Positions 45,801-55,976 are shown, counted from the first letter of the stretch. The stretch: DNA of 64,000 nucleotides from Agriotes lineatus (GCA_940337035.1 OW679200.1:15953303-16017302); one strand, 5' to 3'. Numbers and translations: made by a program. Notes: generated by a model not told the origin, from the sequence alone.

Positions 45801-48800
45801 GTAATTATGCTTTCGCTAGTGTTAAACCAATGTAGAGGCCTGTGCGTTGGCCAGTTCGGACAAGTTGTGCCCTGTTTGCTTAGTTCGGTATATATTAGTT
45901 GCAGCATGAGTGTTGCGTACAGTTCATAATAATACGATGTCGCTTAAGCATCTATCTCAAGCCGATCTCGAAAAATGTGCGGAAGAATTTTTCGGTGACA
46001 TTCCCGATAAATTGGAATTATCAGAAACGGAAGACGCAGGTGATGAATTATCTGATAATACCGATAGGGAGTCATCTGACGTGCAGGATAATACTTGTAA
46101 AAATACTATTTTGACTAAGGATGGTACACGATGGTCAAAAAACAAACCATCTGTAAGGCGGCGTCCTATAGGAAACATTTTGACCATGAAACCTGGACTT
46201 ACCAAGTTCAGTGAAAATATTACGACGCCTACGGAGGCATTAGAGTTATTCATAACTGACAAAATTTTTATCTACTAATTCTGGAAACTAATCGTAGAGC
46301 TATTGCATTGAAAGGAGACGAATGAAAAAAAAATAAGTCGTCTAGAAATGAAAGCCTTCCTGGGTTTACCGATTGCTGGTGCAGTCAAATCATGTCAAGA
46401 GCCCATTTTAGAATTATGGAGTAATCGCAATCCTGCATTACAGCGCATGATTTTTGCTGTGACAATGTCGCGAAACAGGATGAAAGATTTACTAACATCT
46501 ATTAGATTTGACAATCTAGAGACACGAGCAGAACACAGAAAAACAAAGCAAATTGGCACAAATCGCGCATCTACTCAACATCTTTGTTTTTTACTGCAAG
46601 AAAGCGTATTTTCCTAATGGTGACGTTTGCGTTGACGAGTAGCTTATTTCGTTTCGTGGCAGGTGTCCATTCCGGGTATACATGAAATCCAAGCCTACCA
46701 AGTATGGCATAACAATATGGACACTATGTAACTTAGAGTATTCATATTGTTGGAATATGAAAATCTACACGGGCATGACCTATAATACACGAGAGAGAGA
46801 GAGAACAGCGGAAGAGAGTTGTTTTAGACTTGGTGGAGGAATTGTCCTCAGGTTAGGGCGTTACTACTGATAACTTGTTTAACTCCCTAGCCCTTGCACA
46901 AAAGTTGTTGAAGCAAGGCAACACCTTAAACGGAACAATGCTTCATAATCGAAGGGAACTTCCCCAAGCATTCCGTCCTAACAAAAATCGTTTGGTACAC
47001 TCGACGAATGCTGTGTCTTTATTAGATGTTATGATGATTTCTTATGTTCCCAAGAAACAGTGTAGTCGACCCAACATTTCGATTCAAACATATCAGATGA
47101 AGCAAACGATTTCAAACGGCAGATTACACTTGATTACACAGACTATACTTGATTACAACAAGTGCAAAGGGGTTGTAGATTCCTTGGATCGTAAGGTGGG
47201 TGAATATACATGTTCGCGCAACACCAAGTGTTGGCCATTAGTTTTGTTTTTCCACATCTTGGATCTCGCAATCATCAATGCATATATGTTGCTCACTAGC
47301 AAGTACAAGAATTATGAAAAAACGCAAAACACATAGAAGGCGGTTGTTTCTAAAAGAATTGGGAATGGAATTAGTAAAACCACTAATGGCTGTACGACCC
47401 CAAGAACGATTACCTAGATACGTGAGGAACGCTATTCACTACGATTGTGGGAGCTACTGACGACGAACAAGAATCAAGTGTGCCAAGTGAAAGTATGGAA
47501 ACTTCTAAAAAACAAGGCCGTTGTGTTGTGTGTCCTACCAATCTGGATAGGAAAACTATGCGACAAATGTAATCGGTTCAATTGCAAGAACCATGCGACT
47601 ATAGTGAAAACAAAAATATGTACCTCATGTAACGAACAACGGAATAACTATTAGTCAACAAAAGGATCCATTGGTAACTCGAAATGGGGTTGTATATCAC
47701 AGGAGAGATATTAAAAACACCAAACCTTCCCCATGTATCACTTTTTTTTTATCCAGGCTAGTTTACCTTTGTGGATAGCTGCCGAAGCTTGAGGGTTGTT
47801 GTTATTAGTTTTCAGGTTGAAAGATTTGGGGAAGACCTTTTCTTTTTGGCAGGAACTGTTAAACCAGATGTTAAGGGAGGCTCTCTTCAATTTAAGGTTC
47901 AATTTACAGAACTGATGGATGAGGTTTGCTCGGTGGGCAAACTCTTCAACAAAAGGATCCATTGGTAACTCGAAATGGGGTTGTATATCTCTCCTGTGAT
48001 AACTATTAGTAACTGATCTAAGTACTTATATGCTTGTTTCTTTTAGTAATTGCATTTGTTTGATACCCTATATTTCAAAAATAGATTGATATTGCATTAT
48101 ACCGTTTTCTTGTGATTCAGTCAATATTTACTGTTTACTTTAATTTACTATTGTGTTGCACATATACTTTTAGTTTTAGATTAAGGTGTTTTGTGTTCTA
48201 ATAAATAGTTTTTGAAACATTTCTCATGTTTTACTATATGCAAGTACTCTAAAAACGTAAACAACGTATGGGGTGACTTAGTCACCCCACTTGGTCTTTA
48301 GTGTTTTACATTTCCACCTGGTCATCCGAAGGTTAAATAAGTGATTGCATGTCACCAAATCGTACAATTGTGAAGCAACAACTATTTCTTCATTTTAATT
48401 TATTTGATACAAATAAACTATAAAAATAGATTAAAGAATATCGCGTGCAGAAGAGACTGCAATAGAGCTACTATAGGTGTGTTGAGCTAGTTGTTTATAT
48501 AAATAGGTAGATATGGCTTGACTAATAAGTGTAATCAAGTATTATCTATTCAATTCTAAACGATATGGAAAACAAGTAGTAACGCTTTGAAGTGCTACAA
48601 CTTTTCCCTGTTTAATGCTCAACAATAGCCTCAAATATGTCATTATGACGTCAAATAGACAACATTTACTAATACTCGCATTTAAATCACATCTCCCTCT
48701 AATGACAATTGATTTCAAATCAGTAGTTGGCTTATATTTCCCGCGATTACAATATGGATAGGTTGCCGAAAATATTAATTATAACCTTTTATCGCATTAC

Positions 48801-51800
48801 AGATGATCAAACGATTGTGTTGTTCTTGCGGCTGTGCAAATATCGACTCAATATAACGAAAGAGAGGATTGACAATTTCTGTTCCATGATGCCGCTAATG
48901 CCAGAAGTTTTTACAAACAGAGATCCACTTTCACCCGAAATTCAAACCATTTTAAATGCTAAGTAATTATAAAAGCTCTAATAAACGACACGCGCTATTT
49001 TAATTTACTGTTGTAGCATATTTGCAATACTACCCACTAAAGAAGATGCACTAGGACCACGTACTTTAATGGCTCGCATTAGCAAGTGTAACCCGGAAAC
49101 AATGTCAGTAGTAAATTTAAAGAAAGCCTGCATCATGATACTTTATATTTTAATGAAAGAGGACGATATCGCTACGATTGGTGGAATAAGTATATTTGTC
49201 GACTTTGAAGGGTTTGCTTTGAGCTACGTTCTACAGATTAACCTCGGGCTTACGGAAAAGCTTCTTCGTTGGATGCAAACAAGCAATGGTTTAAGGATAA
49301 AGCAAATAACTCTTGTAAATGCCTCTTCTGCAGTAGAAACAGTCTACAATTCATTCAAACACTTGTTGTCTGATAAATTAGGAAAAAGAGTAAGTACATA
49401 TGTATAGATCTTAGTCATTTAGTACGAAGTTGGTTTTCGTAGTGAATGCTTTTGTATTAGTAGTATCTAGTAGCTATATCTATAGTTTTAATGATTTTCA
49501 ACTTTTCAAATGTAAAAGCGTTAATTCAACGTTAAGGGTGAACAAAACATAATCAATATGGAACAGTTATCAACAACCTCTGCATTAAGTCATTTTATAA
49601 AATTGAAAATGGTTGGAATCAAAGTGAAAATCGACAGCAGAAGTTAATAAATAGAAGAAAGTTGTGCCACACTGAGCAATGAGAAGTTGTTTATAGCAAA
49701 TGCTGCTCATTATTTATTAAACACAATCATTTGCTAAGTTGTTAATAGGTTTTCAGCCAATAGTATGAGGAAGAAGAATCCGTACACCCTCCGCTTTTAC
49801 TCAAAAGTTACTGCTATTTCTGAACATAGGCGTTCTTCATATTGTTCTATTTCGTTCTGTTTTGGGCTTCTATTGTCTAGTTGAACCCTGCTATTAACTT
49901 TATGTCGTTGGTCCAGCCCATAGATCTCTCGTTTCCTGTTTCTTTTTCAGAGATATGGTCTCCAGTGTAACAATGTATCACCCCTGCTATCATATGTGGC
50001 TCTAGCTATACGGCCTGCATAATTCTATTTCAAGGTGGATATGGTTTTGCCATATTTTTTATTTTAGTGGTTCTTCCTATCTATAGATTGCTTTACTTGC
50101 CTCTCAGCGATATACCTAAGATCTGCCTTTCCATTACTCTCTGTATTACGGTCAGTTTACTCATAGATAGTTTTGTCAGGGTTTACGTTTGATAACCATA
50201 TGTGAGTACTGCAGGATACATTAATTAAATAAAAACATGTGCAAGTTTGACAAACGCTGACCACACCGGTCTTTTTCTACGATATACCGGGTGACAATGA
50301 GACTAGGGCCATGCTTATATCTTCTTTATTTATTAATAGATTTGGATAAAATTTTATATCAAGATACTAGACATAATTTCTGTTTGGCCAATAGATACAG
50401 TCAAAATGGCTGACTTCCGGTTTTACCGAAAATGATACTAACTTTGATTTTTTAAATAGAACACCCTGTATATGTTAGGTTTTTCTGAATCTAGGAGTCA
50501 TATTACATATAATAGTCTTGCCAAATTTCAATTTTTTTTAAACAAAAAACTTAATTTTTAATTTTTATTTTTTACCATAGAAGGCCTTGACTTGGAAAAA
50601 TCTATTCTAATTGAGTCTAACAACTCCTAATAATAGCTATTTTATCAATAAGGTCAATAAAAAACCTTTAATAAAATAATATAATTTGCTAAACTCGTTT
50701 TTTAAGAAAAAGTCACTTTTTTTAAATGGCACCTACTAAGGGCCATCTTGCCATTATATAGAAAATGTAATTACCAATCTAACGATATGCATCATGCACT
50801 ACTTTATCTTTATCTGCCATTTTGACTATATCCATCGGCCATTCAGAAATTATGTGTAGTATCTTGGTATAAAATCTTATCCAAATCGATTAATAAATAA
50901 AGAAGATATAGCATGGCCCTAGTATCATTGTCACCCGGTATATCAATGGTTTGATTTTCCTTTCCAAGGTTTATTTGACGTTCCAGGTATATGTAGCTTT
51001 CTACATTTTCAATGTAACCATTTCTTGTACTTATTCGGGGGTCTTCTTTATGCATGGTCTCTGTTCATTTAGGTTTATTTGTAATTCTATTATCTGTTTT
51101 TTTATATAACTCTATCATCGTTCCCCGTAGATCGTCTGCATTTTCTGCTATTAAAACTATGCCATTTCCGAATAGAAAATGAGTCGAGTCACTCTCTTTC
51201 CATTAAGAAGTATACCCTTGTCTTATTATTACGTTAAAGTGTCTTCTTTGAGAGCCAGGTTGAATAGTTTTGGTGATACAGTGTTACCCTGACGGATTCC
51301 CCTATGGATGCCAATATTTTTCGTATTTTGATGTAATTTGATACTTACTAGATGTTGTATATTCGTATATATATTTTATCAGCCGAGTATATCTGTGGTC
51401 TATGCGTGCATTTTAAAACATTTATAATTATCTGTTGTTCCACACTATAGGATTAAACGCTGTGTAGAAATCAATAAAAGCTAAGCAGATATTTAAGTTC
51501 CATTCCGTAGTTTTCCCCAATGAAAGTCTTATCGTTAAAAGTTGATCGCAGGTACTGTATTTTTTTAAGCGCCCTGTTCTGCAGGTTGGTAGTTTGCTAA
51601 TCTATTTGTGAGACGATTTGTTATTATCTTCGTGAAATATTTATATATTTGGGAAAGCAGACTAATCGGCCGGTAATTGTCCAGGTTTCCTTTATCTCAT
51701 TTTTGTGTATAAGGACAAAAAGTATGTTCCTGCTATTTTGGGTATTTCGCAAAATACCAAAAAAGCATGATTTTACAAGCGCCACAAAAAAGTTTCAGAG

Positions 51801-53375
51801 ACTATGCAATTGAGTTATTCCATTTGTCTGGAATCTTACCATCTATTAGACATCATTGAATGGCCTGCATAGTCCTTTGGTAATATGGTTTCCCCTTTTC
51901 TTTAATAGTTCAACTGTTATATCATCATACCCGGTGCCTTGTTATACTGTCATACTGTCTAATGCTGTCTTTACCTCCGCCTCATCTATATCCGGTATAT
52001 CTTATGACCCTACGTTTAGCACATTTTCTGCAGTTGTTTGGGATTCTGGATCTTCATCGACTTGGGAAGTGTATATTGTTTTATAGAAATTATCTGTTAT
52101 TTGCGCTATATATAATCTCTCTTCTTTCTGTTCCGTATTTATCTTTCAGTGAATAATAATCATAATAATAATAATCTCTTTATTTAGCACGTATACAATA
52201 TGTAAACATAACTTAGAGGCCTAAAAAAAGGGAGGGCCATTACACGCCTCGAGGTGACCTTAACAAATTTTAATTATTATAATTATTAATTATGTTAAGG
52301 GAATGATTAGAGGTATTACATTTGCGAATAAACATTTATTTGGTCAAGTATCTAATTTATAAAAACATTATCAACATTTTTCAGAAATAATTTACACGAT
52401 TTATTTAAATTTTTATTGTTCAGTTGAATATTATGAATATGATTTGCTTTTTACCTGCAGTCTTTCTCTAGCACTTCAAGTTTTTGTTTTCTTCTATTGC
52501 TTTTTCTACTTGAGTCTCCCAATATTTCTGCAAGGTTTGTTTTATTAGTCGGCTTGCTTCTTTTGAAATTTCTCTATATACTGATGTTTGATTTGTTCTT
52601 GATAATTCATTTCTTTGTTTTATTTTCTTTCTTGTTTGCTTACTGAGTCTTCAAAATGGAGCAAATCCCTTGAATATAAATGTTTTAACAGATAATATGA
52701 TAATATTTATAAAAGAAGCCGCCCAGAAGATAGAAAAAAGGAAAAGAGTGAAAACTAAAAAACTCAGCAATGATAAATAGGATACATTAAAAAATATATA
52801 CCGATACTAATTCATGCAGATAAATGCCTACTCTAAGTATATCATTAAATTATTTTCCATCTTCTACTGTTAGTAACGTTTTACGTTTGGCCATTTAAAA
52901 GTAACTTCTCTACCCTTGTTGATTAAGCACACGTTTATATAAGTAGGGGAGAATAATTTACTGTGGATTGATTCAAATTACTATGTTGTATAAAACCAGC
53001 TTTCTGCTATTTGCCTTCGAATGTTAATGTAAATTGCTAGGAAAATAATGTCTATCATTATTACTTAGGTCAATATATACAGCAAAGGCACTAGTTTCGA
53101 CATATATAAAGAACTCTCTCACTCGATTTTACCTAAAGAATATGGAGGTAATACAGCTAGCTATGACGAATTGGCAGGTAAGACAGAGGGCGATATCTAA
53201 CCTATCATTTCTTACATATCATTTTGCAGCTGTGTGGAAGGAGAAGCTTGAAAACTATCGGGAATCCTTTTTAGATGAGAAGCGTTATTACGCCCACGAA
53301 GAGCTTCGACCTGGACGATCCAAAACCTCGGAACTAGGGATGGAAGGCAGCTTTAGAAAATTGGACATTGATTAA
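36684..53375 (+). CDS. CRAL-TRIO domain protein, copy B (complete, 5 exons, 308 aa)
   Basis: Exons 36684-36822, 48803-48962, 49017-49389, 53069-53177 and 53230-53375 join into 927 bp with one stop. Exon 1 supplies the CRAL-TRIO N-terminal start (MKIRKLTKELQRKAEEELNE, VEDV/IREWL-like EEDVQHIREWLHGQPHL), and Asp is split across the first junction. Then come DDQTIVLFLRLCKYRLNITK, the ligand-binding part (LMARISKCNPE, IFVDFEGF, INLGLTEKLLRWMQ), LPKEYGG and the shared FRKLDID end. Length is normal for insect alpha-TTP/CRALBP-like carriers. Intron sizes are 11,980, 54, 3,679 and 52 bp, and both long introns are transposon-filled. No lesion is seen. It differs from copy A throughout, including a one-codon deletion in exon 5, so the duplication is not recent. 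The ligand cannot be predicted. Confidence 0.88.
36823..37769. other. Proximal intron 1 of copy B
   Basis: AT-rich with no coding sequence. A G tract (about 37547-37557) precedes the coding relic downstream. A comparable C tract with CTCCCC lies at 38874-38884, so these may be remnants of the two ends of the same insertion. Confidence 0.3.
37770..38653 (+). pseudogene. Relic of an uncharacterised arthropod protein family with a C-terminal CXC-type cysteine region
   Basis: Overlapping frames together give a pattern I recognise from uncharacterised arthropod proteins: SAYDITIAIHGKGKKQLMKL, then SLALDELRFIS, LESHPPTSASAAQHSFRKYY, VEQWLGNILVSEDWG, and a degraded cysteine region (SCTCNVQKC, TTICKTCEGA). 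An acidic tail (DSEDSDEVEDEPFDGSMDEV) follows. At least two frameshifts (about 38190 and 38540) break the frame. In intact relatives the LPPTS.AA..HS.R.Y.Q...W block precedes a C.C...C....C.C...G..C..AC motif. Many copies occur per genome, which suggests a mobile-element protein. It lies inside intron 1 of copy B. Confidence 0.5.
38655..39820. other. Intron 1 of copy B, no feature assigned
   Basis: Apart from the C-rich tract at 38874-38884 I see AT-rich sequence without coding potential. Confidence 0.3.
39823..40583. mobile_element. Fold-back MITE, TA target duplication (761 bp)
   Basis: It starts CAGTGTGTCCCAGGATTGAT and ends with the matching inverse, flanked by TA on both sides (39821-39822, 40584-40585). 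The first 40 bp pair with about three mismatches. Pairing continues inward for most of the element (AGGTCCTGCTTGGTCTGAAG versus CTTCAGACCAAGCAGCACCT), so nearly the whole unit is a hairpin. The Tc1/mariner-type TA duplication and lack of coding sequence make it a MITE. Confidence 0.85.
40584..41389. other. Intron 1 of copy B, no feature assigned
   Basis: AT-rich sequence without recognisable coding potential, RNA or repeat. Confidence 0.3.
41390..42790 (-). pseudogene. Decayed Jockey/I-like LINE: ORF1 C-terminus and endonuclease
   Basis: Reading from high to low, an ORF1-like stretch (VEEIIAINTQVYPISYENLQ, near 42380-42180) is followed by endonuclease pieces: INAKKIPFIADIEPTMLKIN, ISPNKVISKHQLEDMFEQLP, then PFIICGDFNSHNITWE at about 41745-41695 and IDRGDIILLNNGNPTYF near 41660-41600. 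GDFN(S/A)HN..W(G/E) is the D-N catalytic pair of LINE endonucleases. Several frame changes are required. The RT half is missing below 41390. Confidence 0.6.
42970..44990 (-). pseudogene. Decayed CR1-like LINE (endonuclease and C-terminal RT), split by a MITE
   Basis: Endonuclease pieces lie at 44939-44664 (FECTGIKLTDFNCVAVALYR, FGGYFNIN). The RT thumb appears as DRFKANKLCLNQNNTTTLLF at about 44030-43960, then IIAYNALFHSVMTYGLINWG near 43340-43275. The C-terminal LSVLTGASQLDSCKPLFKKY, NILTLPSTVLYRNLL and YDTRSRSDI fall at 43220-43050. The part between (44100-44660) is heavily mutated. The RT frame is interrupted by the inverted-repeat element at 43374-43849. NALFHS.(M/L)(T/S)YG(L)..WG is characteristic of CR1/Kiri-like reverse transcriptases. 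Confidence 0.65.
43374..43849. mobile_element. Inverted-repeat element (MITE) inserted in the CR1-like relic
   Basis: TATAAGCCGTTCACGA (43374-43389) is mirrored by TCGTGAACGGCTTATA (43834-43849), a perfect 16-bp pair. Weaker pairing continues inward. The target duplication is TA, TATA or part of the arm and cannot be resolved. Removing it brings the two halves of the LINE thumb domain together, which confirms the boundaries. Confidence 0.75.
44991..45569. other. Intron 1 of copy B, no feature assigned
   Basis: Non-coding AT-rich sequence between the CR1-like relic and the piggyBac element. Confidence 0.3.
45937..47655 (+). pseudogene. piggyBac transposase pseudogene
   Basis: The start is about 45937 (MSLKHLSQADLEKCAEEFFG, an acidic N-terminus). 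The DDE_Tnp_1_7 domain follows in pieces: KAFLGLPIAGAVKSCQEPIL, IFAVTMSRNRMKDLLTSIRF, KSKPTKYGITIWTLCN, FNSLALAQKLLKQGNTLNGT, LLDVMMISYVPKKQCSRPNI, ILDYNKCKGVVDSLDRKVGE, YTCSRNTKCWPLVLFFHILD. A C-terminal RCVVCP..L.RKT cysteine segment (about 47517-47560) ends it. Stops and frameshifts at about 46277, 46618, 46868, 47334 and 47458 break the frame. The FWG/catalytic Asp region around 46600-46680 is partly lost. It cannot make an active enzyme. Confidence 0.85.
47659..47988 (-). mobile_element. Insertion flanked by ~42-bp direct repeats, with a coding-like minus-strand frame
   Basis: CAACAAAAGGATCCATTGG and the following bases occur at 47659-47700 and again at 47947-47988. Between them the minus strand has a 74-codon frame (47962-47738) containing FCKLNLKLKRASLNIWFNSS and VFPKSFNLKTNNNNPQA. 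The order (K)L.LKL..A.....F...C....V.PK...LK recalls the N-terminal region of Penelope-like reverse transcriptases, but this is a guess. Confidence 0.4.
48337..48802. other. Distal intron 1 of copy B
   Basis: No gene. From about 48500 it aligns with intron 1 of copy A near 2480-2735 (ATTATGACGTC, CAAATCAGT), so it is ancestral intron sequence. Confidence 0.45.
48803..48962 (+). CDS. CRAL-TRIO copy B, exon 2
   Basis: Acceptor GCATTACAG, donor GTAATT; 160 bp. It encodes the end of the N-terminal helical domain and the linker (DPLSPEIQTILNA). Confidence 0.87.
49017..49389 (+). CDS. CRAL-TRIO copy B, exon 3
   Basis: Acceptor TTGTAG, donor GTAAGT; 373 bp ending in phase 0 after DKLGKR. It contains the core of the lipid-binding pocket. 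Confidence 0.87.
50287..50938. mobile_element. Fold-back MITE, TA target duplication (652 bp)
   Basis: CCGGGTGACAATGA at the left has its inverse TCATTGTCACCCGG at the right, flanked by TA (50285-50286, 50939-50940). Pairing extends inward through ACTAGGGCCATGC and AATAAATAAAGAAGATATA. It interrupts the RTE reading frame exactly between ENQTIDI and the next thumb segment, which proves insertion. Confidence 0.85.
52155..52440 (-). mobile_element. LINE 3'-end fragment with (TTA)n-type tail
   Basis: On the minus strand the sequence ends TGTATACGTGCTAAATAAAG then AGATTATTATTATTATG, a polyadenylation-like AATAAA followed by a TTA microsatellite. The 122-bp insertion at 56052-56173 has a similar terminus (GTATAC...GCTAAATTAAA). 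It splits the RTE linker region. Confidence 0.5.
53069..53177 (+). CDS. CRAL-TRIO copy B, exon 4
   Basis: Acceptor ACTTAG, donor GTAAGA; 109 bp, encoding VNIYSKGTSFDIYKELSHSI and LPKEYGGNTASYDELA. Confidence 0.87.
53230..53375 (+). CDS. CRAL-TRIO copy B, exon 5 with stop
   Basis: Acceptor TTTGCAG, TAA at 53373-53375. It encodes AVWKEKLENYRESFLDEKRY and ends GSFRKLDID. The variant polyadenylation signal ATTAAA is at 53421-53426. Confidence 0.87.
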
Positions 53376-53955
53376 AGTATCTATTGCCTAGATATATTAT
53401 AGCTGATAAGTAATACTATTATTAAATGTATAATTCAAAATTTTAATAATTATAATATTCTTTTATAAACGGTAAAATCTGTACTGTTGAAATCTGAACA
53501 ACAAAATTTCTGGCCAAAGTAATTTAATTTTTAAGTAGGCTGAAATTTTAAAAGTAGAATTTTGTGATATAAAAATAGTGGATAAGGCAAACGACGATTA
53601 AACATGTTCTGCCAATTAATATTTTTAAGTTTGCACGAGAAATGTTTCTTTTATCTAATGCCAAATATTAAACGAAAAGAGCTATTTTGCATTTGCTGAG
53701 TGTTGTAGCAGCGGTACTGTCACTGCAAGCATAGATTGTTGCTTCATTTACACGCAAGTAAATCAAATACGAAGTAAATCAACATGAGTGAATTACCCAA
53801 TATGTCAAACCTATAGAAGTATAAACTGGCAGAAGCAACCATAGTACCGCTAACGCGACTGCCGATGAATTGAAGGCGTCCAACTTCGTAGACTTCGTCA
53901 ATTGTCGAATCCATTGGAAAATGGTAAGCGCTTAACCACTTGGTTTCCCGGTCTT
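53376..53955. other. 3' flank of copy B
   Basis: It is homologous in patches to 16400-16640 plus 18985-19070 (copy A flank) and to 56880-57200 (copy C flank). No gene is seen. Confidence 0.5.
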
Positions 53956-53959
53956 ACGA

Positions 53960-55714
53960 GGTAATGATTAGTCACGGATGTCAAATTTTATACACTGTAC
54001 ATTTAGGCTATCCCCAAAGTGTTTTAAGGTCGTAAAAGTCGTTGTAAGCTGTAACAAAGTAGTCGTTCATCCTCCGTTCGTTGAAAAGCTGCTGTCTAAG
54101 TGTCAGTCAGGTACACCAGATGTTTATGCTATGAAAACATCTATGTGGATTCCATTACCAAGTATAGACATAGAAATTGGGTCCAAGTGGCGCAATTCTG
54201 AAGCTTGACTTTAGTGTCGACCAGTTTGTATTGTTGGTTCGATGGCCCCGGTACATGTTTTTACTATTAAGGACTGCAAACAGTACACTAGGAGTATTGT
54301 TGACGAACAACAACGATATATCGTTGCTGTGCAAGTACATTTGGTGCCGATTATATTCACAAGTGATAATGGGGTCGATATCATTTTCTAATTTCTTCCT
54401 AATCATAGTTGCATCAAGAGGTTGAAAGTTGTTTACGATGTTGGTATTTTTGCTGCCAGAAATTGTAACAACGCCTATGTGATGCACATTTCTATGCGTT
54501 ATGTAGTCTTGGAAACAATAAGTTTTATTTGTCTTGAAAAATCCAGAAATTGTATTTGAAACCGATTATGTGATAATTAGTGATATCGATGAGCGAATTA
54601 TCAATTATCACCGTTAGAAGTTATGGGAAAGCTAAAAGTGTTAGAATTTCGTATTTCTAAATAATATGCTGTGTGAGTATATACAGTGCGAGTGTAAAGT
54701 CTGGAACTATCGAAATAGAACTTTTATCAAATGTTTTTGAAAGAAATCTTCGAACACGTCAATTTTTATTTTGAAAAATACATATTTTACTGTAATTGTC
54801 ACTTTTAGATTGTTTTTTGTTTTTGAGTTATGACATTAGCGATGCTATTTTTAAATGGAAACCCTCAATTTTTATGATGAATTTGGACACAGCATGAAAT
54901 TCTAAGACCAAATACTCTAAAAAAAGTGTGATACTGTATTTTGAAATTTTCGAGAAAATCGTACGGTTACCAGATCCCCTCAATGCTAATATTTCAATTG
55001 GTCCTTTTTCACTCAAATATTGTATCATTATTTATTTAATTAGGAGCACACAACAAAAACAGATAAACAAACTATGAAGAACTGCGATAATTTTAGGGCT
55101 AACTCATTGTTTCATGGCTACTTGATTTTTATTCAATTTTTGTTTTAATACTTTAATAGCGATTTTCTCGAAAATTTCAAAATATAGTATTATACTTTTT
55201 TAGCGTATTTGGTCTTAGAATTTCATGCTCTGTCCAAATTTATCATAAAAATTTGGGGTTTCCATTTAAAAAAATGATCGCAAACGTCATAACTCAAAAA
55301 CAAAAGACAATCTAAAAGTGACAATTACAGTAAAATATGTATTTTTTAAAATAAAAATTGACGTGTTCGAGGATTTCTTTCAAAAACATTTGATAAAAGT
55401 TCTATTTCGATAGTTCCAGACTTTACACTCGCACTGTATATTGAATTCTTTAGAGGTGTTTCTTTGCTTGGAAGATTTATATGCATACGTTCAGCATGTG
55501 GGGAGTTGTATTGGTATATTCATGTTAGGAATATTACTTGAACTGTCCCTAGTTTTAAGTACCTATAATTTTTATAGTTAGATGCGCTGTACTGGAGGCT
55601 AGATGTGACAATAAATTTCAGTGTAACCGTAAAGTTGTTACCGTGTTCACCAATTAATGCGATTTGCACCTCGCTTGGATACTGGCACTTAACTCCACGT
55701 AAAGGAACTACCAA
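53960..55714 (-). pseudogene. Unrecognised coding-like minus-strand relic, split by a MITE
   Basis: Two minus-strand frames on either side of the MITE at 54684-55436 look protein-like rather than AT-rich noise. The first is 55714-55520 (LRGVKCQYPSEVQIALIGEH, TVTLKFIVTSSLQYSASN), followed by AAGTAATA that could be a splice donor. The second is 54487-54155 (MHHIGVVTISGSKNTNIVNN, ITCEYNRHQMYLHSNDISLL, FVNNTPSVLFAVLNSKNMYR). A further piece, LKHFGDSLNVQCIKFD, appears near 54035-53990 after two stops. Composition suggests an extracellular or capsid-like beta-rich protein, but I do not recognise the family. It may be a decayed host gene or an element protein. Confidence 0.35.
54684..55436. mobile_element. 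Fold-back MITE, TA target duplication (753 bp)
   Basis: It starts CAGTGCGAGTGTAAAGTCTG and ends with the near-perfect inverse, flanked by TA (54682-54683, 55437-55438). The arms pair over about 300 bp each, with words such as GTGACAATTACAGTAAAATA mirrored on the left. It is a Tc1/mariner-type non-autonomous element. Confidence 0.88.
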
Positions 55715-55976
55715 TCTTCTTTACGAGTCTTGTGATCGTATGTAGGAATGGAATACATTTTAAAACGATATGGTGATATGGATTCCTGCAGATAGTGCCT
55801 ACTACAAGACTATAACAATTGAATTATTTTCTTTGTGATTAAGCAAACGATATAAGTGGAGCAACGAAATTTACTCTGGATAACGTTGTTATATTGTATC
55901 AAACCAGCTTCTTGCTATTTGTCTTCAAGAGTTAATGTAAATTAATATGAAGGTAATATGTATCATTTTTACTTAG
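55437..55976. other. Upstream part of copy C unit
   Basis: From about 55770 the sequence (TTCCTGCAGATAGTGCCTACTA) is homologous to the intron preceding exon 4 in copies A and B. No exons 1-3 are found before it. Confidence 0.5.

Larger units (their letters stand above)
45574..48332 (+). mobile_element. Old piggyBac-superfamily transposon with recognisable ends
   Basis: The right end reads, inward, CCTTCGGATGACCAGGTGG from the target TTAA (48333-48336). The left end reads CTTTCGGATGACCAGTCACC from TTAG (45570-45573), a mutated TTAA. TTAA targets and short CCY-type terminal repeats are diagnostic of piggyBac. A palindromic GGGGTGA.TTAGT.ACCCC word lies near each end (about 45743 and 48270). 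The element carries a broken transposase and a later ~290-bp insertion. Confidence 0.82.
49780..52690 (-). pseudogene. RTE-like LINE relic with two nested insertions
   Basis: From high to low, the endonuclease-RT linker is ISKEASRLIKQTLQKYWETQ, EEKAIEENKNLK-like (52620-52470). RT fingers GNLDNYRPISLLSQIYKYFT (about 51690-51620) and NRLANYQPAEQ follow, then IDFYTAFNPI (about 51475) and GIVLIAENADDLRGTMIELY in the palm (51165-51105). YIYLERQINLGKENQTI (51000-50945) leads up to the MITE. After it come RRKRPVWSAFVKL (50280) and SMSKLTVIQRVMERQILGIS near 50160-50110, with a WTNDIKLIAG end near 49910. Many stops are present. Insertions are the TA-flanked MITE at 50287-50938 and a LINE 3' end at about 52155-52440. 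It belongs to the same broad family as the relic at 4465-5090. Confidence 0.75.
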
